Positions 57,721-64,000 of a stretch of DNA of 64,000 nucleotides are shown in pieces (the stretch's first letter is position 1; each line of letters starts with the position of its first letter). The translations under genes were made by a program, and so were the position numbers. Source of the stretch: Burkholderiales bacterium RIFCSPHIGHO2_12_FULL_63_20 (GTDB lineage: Bacteria; Pseudomonadota; Gammaproteobacteria; Burkholderiales; Burkholderiaceae_C). The stretch spans positions 227,437 through 291,436 of the forward strand of contig MESA01000034.1 of NCBI GenBank assembly GCA_001770775.1, read 5' to 3'. Under the pieces are notes generated by a model. That model was not told where the DNA came from. It made no database searches and was given only the letters and a program-made list of their open reading frames with translations.

Positions 57721-58581
57721 TCAGCCTTGGGCGGCAGCGCGCTCGGCAGCTTCCATGGTATTGACCAGCAACATGGTAATGGTCATCGGGCCGACCCCAC
57801 CCGGCACGGGGGTGATGTAGCCCGCGACTTCCTTGCAGCCGTTGAAGTCCACGTCACCGCAGAGCTTGCCTTCGTCGTCGCGGTTCATGCCCACGTCGAT
57901 CACCACGGCACCGGGCTTGAGCATGTCGGCGGTCAGCACATTGCGCTTGCCCACGGCGGCGACCACGATGTCGGCCTGACGCGTCATGGCGCCCAGATCG
58001 GCGGTGCCGCTGTGGGTGACGGTGACGGTGGCGTTGGCGGCCAGCAGCATCATGGCCATGGGCTTGCCGACGATGTTGGAGCGGCCAATCACCACGGCGT
58101 GCTTGCCGCGCAGGTCGGTCATGCCGATGGACTCGAGCATCTTCATGCAGCCGTAGGGCGTGCAGGCCTTGAAGCCGACCTCACCGACCATCAGGGCGCC
58201 GGCGCTGGCGACGTGGAAACCGTCCACGTCCTTGAGCGGCGAGATGGCTTCGATGACCTTGTGGTCGTCGATGTGCTTGGGCAGGGGAAGCTGCACCAGG
58301 ATGCCGTGGATGCTCGGGTCGTTGTTCAGGGCTTCGACGCGGGCCAGCAGCTCAGCCTCGGTCATGGTGGCGTCGTACTTTTCCAGCACGGAATGCAAAC
58401 CCGCCTCTTCGCAGGCCTTGACCTTGTTGCGAACGTAAACCTGGCTGGCAGGGTTCTCGCCCACCAGGACCACGGCCAAGCCGGGTTGAACGCCCTTGGC
58501 GGTGAGGGCGGCGGCGCGCTGGGCGACTTCGCCACGCAGTTGTTTGGACAGGGCGTTGCCGTCGATGAGTTGGGCTGTCAT
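57721..58581 (-). CDS. folD: Bifunctional methylenetetrahydrofolate dehydrogenase/cyclohydrolase
   Basis: FolD makes 10-formyl-THF from methylene-THF, used by purine synthesis (purL is in this window). The 286-residue protein shows [15 protein letters not shown] with the catalytic Lys (about 49-63), [13 protein letters not shown] (about 94-106), the Rossmann motif [13 protein letters not shown] (about 164-176) and the terminal [22 protein letters not shown] 58581 has GGAGC six bases upstream, deciding it over 58608. A terminator for the upstream gene lies 41 bp before the start. Confidence 0.96.
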   Translation of the reverse strand: MTAQLIDGNALSKQLRGEVAQRAAALTAKGVQPGLAVVLVGENPASQVYVRNKVKACEEAGLHSVLEKYDATMTEAELLARVEALNNDPSIHGILVQLPLPKHIDDHKVIEAISPLKDVDGFHVASAGALMVGEVGFKACTPYGCMKMLESIGMTDLRGKHAVVIGRSNIVGKPMAMMLLAANATVTVTHSGTADLGAMTRQADIVVAAVGKRNVLTADMLKPGAVVIDVGMNRDDEGKLCGDVDFNGCKEVAGYITPVPGGVGPMTITMLLVNTMEAAERAAAQG

Positions 58582-58621
58582 GGGCTGCTCCGGTAGGTGT
58601 GCAATCAAGGGGTCAATAGAA

Positions 58622-58651
58622 AAAGGCCGCCACAGCGGGTGGGCGGCCTTT
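58622..58651 (-). terminator. Intrinsic terminator after the response regulator gene
   Basis: On the minus strand AAAGGCCGCC (58651-58642), a 10-base loop and the complement (58631-58622) are followed by T residues opposite the A tract at 58620-58624. It isolates the two-component operon from folD. Confidence 0.88.
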
Positions 58652-58692
58652 CAGCGGGAGACGACCGTGTGGGCCGTGCTCCGATAGTTGGC

Positions 58693-59337
58693 TTACTTGG
58701 CAGCGGCTGCGTGGGCAGGGGCTGCATTGGCACCGAGGGCAATCTTCAGAAGGTCGGCCACGGTGTTGGCGTTGAGCTTCTCCATCACGTTGGCGCGGTG
58801 GGCTTCCACCGTCTTGATGCTGATACCCAGGTCGTCGGCAATCTGCTTGTTCAGACGGCCGGCAACGATGCGTTCGAGCACCTGTGCCTCGCGGGTGGTC
58901 AGGCGCGACAGCAGGGCATCGCGGCTGGCGGCTTCTTGCGACTGCGAGAAGGCGGTCCGGGCTTCGTCCAGCATGCGCTCGACCAAGGCGACCAGGGCGT
59001 CTTCCTTGAAGGGCTTCTCGATGAAGTCCATCGCGCCCTTTTTCATGGTGTTCACAGCCATGGGCACGTCGCCGTGACCAGTGATGAACACGATGGGCAG
59101 CGGCGACTTGCGCTCGAGCAGCTTGTCTTGCAGCTCCAGGCCGCTCATGCCGTCCATGCGGATGTCGGCGATCAGACAGGCGACTTCTCGGGGGTCGAAA
59201 CGGGCCAGGAAGGATTCAGCCGAATCGAAACAACGGACGCGGTAGTCCTTGCCTTCCAGCAGCCACTGCAACGAGTCGCGCACGGCCTCGTCATCGTCGA
59301 CCACATACACAGTGCCTTTTTTCGGGATCAAGCTCAT
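58693..59337 (-). CDS. FixJ/TodT-like response regulator (LuxR-type output)
   Basis: A 214-residue two-component regulator: receiver domain with DDDE (14-17), phospho-acceptor Asp58 (LIADIRMDGMSG) and Lys108 (FIEKPF), then a linker and a LuxR/NarL-type helix-turn-helix (LTTREAQVLERIVAG, then KQIADDLGISIKTVEAHR, about 139-175). This is the FixJ/DctD-receiver-like layout of transcriptional activators. Its ATG overlaps the kinase stop by four bases, so the pair is cotranslated. Divergent aceE is a possible target, by position only. Confidence 0.95.
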   Translation of the reverse strand: MSLIPKKGTVYVVDDDEAVRDSLQWLLEGKDYRVRCFDSAESFLARFDPREVACLIADIRMDGMSGLELQDKLLERKSPLPIVFITGHGDVPMAVNTMKKGAMDFIEKPFKEDALVALVERMLDEARTAFSQSQEAASRDALLSRLTTREAQVLERIVAGRLNKQIADDLGISIKTVEAHRANVMEKLNANTVADLLKIALGANAAPAHAAAAK

Positions 59338-61916
59338 GGTTGTTCGGCAAGTAAATCGATTGGAAAAGGAAGACCTGTGTCGGCCTCGTCGCTGTTGTCG
59401 ATCGGGAGTGTGAAGGTGAACCGACACCCCGTGACCATCTGCCCATTGTAGATGTTCTCTGCCTTGATGCGGCCATGGTGCGATTCGATGATCGATCGGC
59501 ACAGGCTCAAGCCAATGCCCAGTCCCTCGGCCTTGGTGGAGTGGAAGGCCTCAAACAGGCGAGCCAGGATGTCTTCGCTCATGCCCGGGCCACCATCCGA
59601 AACCGAGAACTCGACCACTGGGCCTTGGTCGTCAATGTGACGTTGTTGTACGCGCAGATCGATGTGGCGACGCGATTGGGGCGTCTGCGACGAGTCGATG
59701 GCCTCGGCGGCGTTTTTGAGCAGATTGAGCAGCACCTGTTCGATCAGGATGGGGTCGGCCATGATCGTGGGCAGGCGGTTGGCCACCGTCGAGTTGAGGG
59801 TGACACGGCGACGCTTCATCTCGAACACGGCCAGCTCCAGCACGGCATCGATGATGTCGCGTACACGAGCAGGCTGGCGTTGCGGCTCGCTGCGTTTCAC
59901 GAACTGGCGGATGCGGTGGATGATCTGGCCGGCGCGCTGGGCCTGGCGCGAGGTTTTTTCCAAGGCGCCCACGAGTTGCTCGTTGTCGATGTTGCCGGAC
60001 TGCACGCGGCTGATCATGCCGCTGCAGTAGTTGGAGATGGCGGCCAGCGGCTGATTGAGTTCGTGCGCCACGGTGGACGCCATTTCACCCATGGTGATGA
60101 GGCGGCTGGTGAACTGCGCTTTCTCGGCCTGGCGGGCCGCAGCGTCTTCGGCCTGCTTGCGCGCGGTGATGTCGGTGGCAATGAGCATCTGGGCGAGATT
60201 GCCGTCGGTCCATTGCACATAGCGGGCCCGCACGTCGAACCACTTTTGCACGTTGTCCATGTAGACCTCGTGAGTGTCGCTGCCGGCGTCTGTCAACTTC
60301 TGAGTGGGCAAGCCTCCGAAGTGGTCCACCGCCTCATCGCCGTCGATGACCTCGTCCGGCATGACCTTGCCACCGGTGAGTTGGACGTGGGCTTCGGGGT
60401 TGCCGCCAAACCAGATCCGGTAGGATCGGTTGGCAAACAGCATCTCGCCACGCTGCACCGACATCACCGACACGGCGGCATCCAGCCCCTCCAGCACGGT
60501 AGTGAAGCGCTCGTGGGCAGCGGTGAGCTGGTCGCGCACGCGCTTGGCTTCGGTGATGTTGGTGACCGAGGTCATCCAGCCGGTCTGGTTGCCCTCGGCA
60601 TCGATCAGGGGTGAGACGTACATGCGGGCGTCGAACTGGCTGCCGTCACGACGTTCCATGTTGAGCTCGACGCCCCCCATGGGGCTGCGGCCCATCAGCT
60701 CTTGCTGAAACATGCGGTGGAATTCTTCGAGGCGGTCGCGCGGCCAGTAGGGGTAGGGCGGGCGGGCGCCGATCAGTTCGTGTTCTGCAAAACCGGTCAT
60801 GGCGCAGAAGGCCGGGTTGACGTAGGTGATGCGGCCTTCCAGGTCGATGGTGCGCATGCCGGTCAGCATGGAGTTTTCCATCGCGCGGCGGAAATTGGTC
60901 TCTTGCACCAGCGTTTTCTGGATCTCGGCACGACGGCGCATGTGGCGCAGGGTGCCGACCAGGGTCCAGACCGTGAGCAGAGACAGGGCGACCACCATCC
61001 AGAACAGGGTGCTGCCGACCAGGCTGGACGAAGTTTTGAACCCCATGCCACGCAAGAGCAGTCCGTTGCCGACGGGGGTGACGATGACGTCGTGGACGAA
61101 GCTGGGCTTGGCCGAGTGGGAGGTGACCGCACCGACCGAGCTGGTCAGCAGGTCGCCGTCTGCACGCACCAGACTCATGGCGTGGCGCTGCACCACCTCT
61201 TGCGGCACTTGATGGCGCATCAGGGCCTCGAGGGAATATTCGGCGATGATCGCGCCTACAAAGCCCTGCCGATCCACCATGGGCAGATGCAACTGGATGA
61301 CCTTGCTGCCTGAAGCGTTGAGAAAGGGGCGTGAGTAGGCGGGCTGGTTGCGCTCCCGCGCCTGGGCGAGAGCCTGACGGGGCTCGGGTGTCGTGTGCAG
61401 GGGGGTGTACAGGTCAGCCTGGTTTTCCAGCGGATCGCGGTCAACCGGGTGTCCCGATTCCAGGGACAAGGTCAGGGTGGTGCGCGCGGCTTTGACCTTG
61501 GCGTCAGCCTGCAGCCACGACACGCTCAAAATTTCCGGACGCGGCCGAACGAAGTCGCTGGCCTGCAACATGAACTGCTCGACAGAGAGCGCCTTGAAAT
61601 TGACGTCGCGAGCCAGCCGCTGCAAGTGCTCCTGGTTTTCGATGAGACGCAGGCGCAGCTGTTGCTGCACGACTTCGGTGTCTCGCTTGACCGATTCCTG
61701 CTCCCGCTCCAGTTCCTCATTGCGCAAATACCAGAAGGCCGCAATGATCACGACCAGGAAAAGCAGCACCGACACCAGAGGCCCCAGGGTCGCATAGCGG
61801 TCCTGCTGACTGGGGCTTTGCTTGCGCCACCAGCGCCAGAACAGGCGGTTGGGCGTGTCGGCCTGTGTTGGGCTGGAGGGTGAAGTCGGGACGTGATGGG
61901 GTGACGGAAATGCCAT
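59334..61916 (-). CDS. Membrane sensor histidine kinase with extracytoplasmic and two PAS domains
   Basis: An 860-residue kinase: membrane helix 45-63, a large periplasmic sensor region (about 64-298, coiled start then a Cache-like fold), membrane helix about 300-320, PAS (about 340-460), PAS (about 465-590), HisKA with AHELNQPLAAISNY (phospho-acceptor His618), and HATPase with NLLKNAAEAI, SDGGPGMSED and GLGIGLSLCRS. The HELNQPL box is that of FixL/DctB-like kinases. No receiver domain is attached; the regulator overlaps its 3' end. A GATAAT ends six bases before ATG 61916 and no Shine-Dalgarno sequence is visible. The signal is unknown; a small carboxylate would fit the Cache region and the aceE neighbour. 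Confidence 0.94.
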   Translation of the reverse strand: MAFPSPHHVPTSPSSPTQADTPNRLFWRWWRKQSPSQQDRYATLGPLVSVLLFLVVIIAAFWYLRNEELEREQESVKRDTEVVQQQLRLRLIENQEHLQRLARDVNFKALSVEQFMLQASDFVRPRPEILSVSWLQADAKVKAARTTLTLSLESGHPVDRDPLENQADLYTPLHTTPEPRQALAQARERNQPAYSRPFLNASGSKVIQLHLPMVDRQGFVGAIIAEYSLEALMRHQVPQEVVQRHAMSLVRADGDLLTSSVGAVTSHSAKPSFVHDVIVTPVGNGLLLRGMGFKTSSSLVGSTLFWMVVALSLLTVWTLVGTLRHMRRRAEIQKTLVQETNFRRAMENSMLTGMRTIDLEGRITYVNPAFCAMTGFAEHELIGARPPYPYWPRDRLEEFHRMFQQELMGRSPMGGVELNMERRDGSQFDARMYVSPLIDAEGNQTGWMTSVTNITEAKRVRDQLTAAHERFTTVLEGLDAAVSVMSVQRGEMLFANRSYRIWFGGNPEAHVQLTGGKVMPDEVIDGDEAVDHFGGLPTQKLTDAGSDTHEVYMDNVQKWFDVRARYVQWTDGNLAQMLIATDITARKQAEDAAARQAEKAQFTSRLITMGEMASTVAHELNQPLAAISNYCSGMISRVQSGNIDNEQLVGALEKTSRQAQRAGQIIHRIRQFVKRSEPQRQPARVRDIIDAVLELAVFEMKRRRVTLNSTVANRLPTIMADPILIEQVLLNLLKNAAEAIDSSQTPQSRRHIDLRVQQRHIDDQGPVVEFSVSDGGPGMSEDILARLFEAFHSTKAEGLGIGLSLCRSIIESHHGRIKAENIYNGQMVTGCRFTFTLPIDNSDEADTGLPFPIDLLAEQP

Positions 61917-62112
61917 GGGGTGATTATCAGTCGGCGAAGCACGCCCATGGAGAGCGCACTTATCGCTTATATTTTCGGAAGTTTCGCAATGCCACCCTGT
62001 TGCGCAAACGATTCGTAGTGTCGGGGCTTTGCCGTTTACCCACGGACCGAAGCCCTGGTGACCACCCTTAAGTGAGTGGCTCACCGCTATCAACAATCTG
62101 GAGACTCAACCC
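61917..62112. promoter_or_regulatory. Divergent promoter region of the kinase gene and aceE
   Basis: A 196-bp gap. On minus, GATAAT (61928-61923) lies six bases before the kinase ATG. On plus, TATATT (61968-61973) is a weak -10 candidate for aceE. Inverted repeats: GGGCTT (62024-62029) with AAGCCC (62050-62055), and GTGAG-TGG-CTCAC (62072-62084), the latter 17 bp before the aceE ribosome binding site (GGAG). No PdhR-type palindrome was recognised. Confidence 0.5.
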
Positions 62113-64000
62113 ATGTCTGCTCAAGATCCCATGGCGTCCGGCCCTCAGGACCAGGATCCCCAAGAAACCCGTGAGTGGCTGGACGCCCTGTCCGCCGTCA
62201 TCGACTCCGAGGGCCGCGACCGCGCCCACCAACTCCTTGAAAATGTGCTCGACCATGCCCGCCAGGCAGGGATCGACATGCCGTTTTCAGCCAACACGGC
62301 TTACGTCAACACCATTCCGGTCGAGGACGAGGCCCGTTGTCCGGGCAACATCGAGATCGAAGAGCGCCTGCGCTCTTATATGCGCTGGAACGCCATGGCG
62401 ATGGTGGTCAAGGCCAATCGCCACAACCCCGAAGATGGCGGCGACCTGGGTGGTCACATTGGCTCGTTCGCTTCGCTGGCCCACATGTTCGGTGCCGGCT
62501 TCAACCATTTCTGGCATGCCGAGAGCGAAGGCCACGGCGGCGATTGCATCTACTTCCAGGGTCACGTGTCGCCCGGCGTGTACGCCCGCGCTTACCTGGA
62601 AGGCCGCCTGACCGAGGAGCAGTTGCTCAATTTCCGTCAGGAAGTCGATGGAAAGGGGCTGTCGAGCTACCCCCACCCCAAGCTGATGCCGGCTTTCTGG
62701 CAGTTTCCGACCGTGTCGATGGGCCTGGGCCCGCTGATGGCGATCTACCAGGCTCGTTTCCTGAAGTACCTGCACGCCCGTGGCATTGCCGACACCAGCA
62801 ACCGCAAGGTCTGGGTGTTCTGCGGCGACGGCGAGATGGACGAACCCGAATCGCTGGGCGCGATCGGCTTGGCCGCACGTGAAAAGCTCGACAACCTGAT
62901 CTTCGTGGTGAACTGCAACCTGCAGCGCCTGGATGGCCCGGTGCGCGGCAACGGCAAGATCGTTCAGGAACTCGAAGGTGAGTTCCGCGGCTCGGGCTGG
63001 AACGTGATCAAGCTGCTGTGGGGCAGTGAATGGGATGCGCTGCTGGCCAAGGACAAGGACGGCATCATGCGCAAGATCATGATGGACATCCCGGATGGTG
63101 ACTATCAGGCCATGAAGGCCAATGACGGTGCCTTTGTCCGCAAGCACTTCTTCGAACGCGATCCGCGTGTGGCCGAACTGGTCGCGAAGATGACCGACGA
63201 GCAGATCTTCGCGCTCAAGCGTGGGGGCCATGATCCGCAGAAGGTGTACGCCGCCTACCACCGCGCCGTGAACCACAAGGGCCAGCCGACGGTGCTGTTG
63301 ATCAAGACGGTCAAGGGCTATGGCATGGGCAAGGCCGGTGAAGGCAAGAACACCGTTCACCAGACCAAGAAGCTGACCGACGACGACATTCGCTACTTCC
63401 GCGATCGCTTCAACTTGCCGATTCCGGACAGCGAGCTGCCGAAGATCCCGTTCTTCAAGCCTTCGGAAGACTCGCCGGAGATGAAGTACCTGCACGAGCG
63501 CCGCAAGGCCTTGGGTGGCTACTTGCCACACCGCCGCGTGAAGGCGGATGAGCAGTTCACCATCCCGCCGCTGGACACGTTCAAAGCGGTGCTGGAGCCC
63601 ACTGCCGAGGGCCGTGAGATTTCCACCACCCAGGCGTATGTGCGTTTCCTGACGCAGCTCCTGCGTGACCAGGCCATGGGCCCCCGCGTGGTGCCCATTC
63701 TGGTGGACGAGGCACGCACCTTCGGTATGGAAGGCCTGTTCCGTCAGATCGGGATCTACAACCCCGCAGGTCAGCTCTACACCCCGGTCGACAAGGACCA
63801 GGTGATGTACTACCGCGAGGACAAGGCCGGTCAGATCCTGCAAGAGGGCATCAACGAAGCCGGTGGCATGTCCAGCTGGATTGCGGCCGCGACGAGCTAC
63901 AGCACGAGCAACCGGATCATGATCCCGTTCTACGTGTACTACTCGATGTTCGGCTTCCAGCGCATTGGTGACCTGGCCTGGGCGGCCGGTGACATGCAGG
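62113..64000 (+). CDS. aceE: Pyruvate dehydrogenase E1 component (homodimeric), 3' end beyond the window
   Basis: AceE decarboxylates pyruvate with thiamine diphosphate and feeds acetyl groups to E2. The first 629 codons are in the window with no stop; the full protein is about 890-900 residues. It shows the homodimeric E1p features: GGHIGSFASLAHMFGAGFNH (about 115-134), VWVFCGDGEMDEPESLGAIG (about 236-255, TDP/Mg site with GDG...), and VPILVDEARTFGMEGLFRQI (about 527-546). ATG 62113 has GGAG nine bases upstream. Frames on the minus strand across the gene (62287-63843) are shadows. E2 and a second E3 would be expected beyond the right edge. Confidence 0.97.
   Translation, partial: MSAQDPMASGPQDQDPQETREWLDALSAVIDSEGRDRAHQLLENVLDHARQAGIDMPFSANTAYVNTIPVEDEARCPGNIEIEERLRSYMRWNAMAMVVKANRHNPEDGGDLGGHIGSFASLAHMFGAGFNHFWHAESEGHGGDCIYFQGHVSPGVYARAYLEGRLTEEQLLNFRQEVDGKGLSSYPHPKLMPAFWQFPTVSMGLGPLMAIYQARFLKYLHARGIADTSNRKVWVFCGDGEMDEPESLGAIGLAAREKLDNLIFVVNCNLQRLDGPVRGNGKIVQELEGEFRGSGWNVIKLLWGSEWDALLAKDKDGIMRKIMMDIPDGDYQAMKANDGAFVRKHFFERDPRVAELVAKMTDEQIFALKRGGHDPQKVYAAYHRAVNHKGQPTVLLIKTVKGYGMGKAGEGKNTVHQTKKLTDDDIRYFRDRFNLPIPDSELPKIPFFKPSEDSPEMKYLHERRKALGGYLPHRRVKADEQFTIPPLDTFKAVLEPTAEGREISTTQAYVRFLTQLLRDQAMGPRVVPILVDEARTFGMEGLFRQIGIYNPAGQLYTPVDKDQVMYYREDKAGQILQEGINEAGGMSSWIAAATSYSTSNRIMIPFYVYYSMFGFQRIGDLAWAAGDMQ

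Noticed and set aside
62072-62611. 179-residue plus frame at the start of aceE
   Set aside because: It is out of frame with AceE, which begins at 62113 with a ribosome binding site and a typical sequence.

Overview
This is a high-GC proteobacterial chromosome segment with a core-genome layout. Gene order and protein character point to a betaproteobacterium of the order Burkholderiales, probably near Comamonadaceae or Aquabacterium/Ideonella relatives. The indicators are exbB-exbD-lpxK-trm112-kdsB-adk divergent from xseA-sodB, odhA-odhB-lpdA, a long RpoD with an acidic insert, purL, and a kinase/regulator pair divergent from aceE. The genus is inferred from memory of gene order; no search was run. 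I see no phage, insertion sequence, CRISPR array, rRNA or tRNA. Coding density is very high and almost every open frame opposite a real gene is a codon-bias shadow.

Layout: 1-1444 holds a cut-off RNase H-like gene, a small membrane protein and tadA. 1507-6236 is a fatty-acid/ketone-body block: ETF-ubiquinone oxidoreductase, divergent from an SDR, a thioesterase and both subunits of a 3-oxoacid CoA-transferase, with striking palindromes in the divergent gap. 6338-12423 holds rmuC and, on the other strand, a cyclase-FHA protein, a hybrid sensor kinase and hemH. 12565-21152 (all minus) carries the exbBD-lpxK-trm112-kdsB-adk envelope/nucleotide run followed by dnaG and rpoD; rpoD has its own clear sigma-70 promoter. 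21515-31098 (plus) has xseA, sodB, the 2-oxoglutarate dehydrogenase genes with a PspC-like gene inserted before lpdA, and zapE. 31130-41174 holds a PP2C phosphatase, a YdcH-like protein, glnD, map, purL and a Na/Ca exchanger-type protein.

41245-50718 is the least conventional part: a secreted alpha/beta hydrolase, a DUF898 membrane protein, and a minus-strand run of rlhA, an LpxH-type phosphoesterase, a DUF2322 protein, an archaeal-AMP-phosphorylase-like 'type 2 thymidine phosphorylase', a divergent PRPP-synthetase homologue whose start overlaps the phosphorylase stop, and a methyltransferase. That phosphorylase/PRPP-synthetase pair is the best candidate for an undescribed pathway. 50760-64000 returns to housekeeping genes: an acyltransferase-like membrane protein, rpiA, yebC, a rhomboid protease, an HI0933-type flavoprotein, a periplasmic glutaredoxin-like protein, oligopeptidase A, folD, a two-component pair, and the first two thirds of aceE.

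How it works together: the window supplies central carbon flux (PDH and OGDH E1 components, OGDH E2/E3, RpiA), electron entry from acyl-CoA oxidation (ETF-QO), lipid A precursors (KdsB, LpxK, LpxH-like), one-carbon and purine synthesis (FolD, PurL), replication and transcription initiation (DnaG, RpoD), and nitrogen sensing (GlnD). Several genes (rmuC, the PP2C gene, map, the aceE-linked kinase) have a -10-like hexamer only 6-8 nt before the start codon and no Shine-Dalgarno sequence, suggesting leaderless transcripts.
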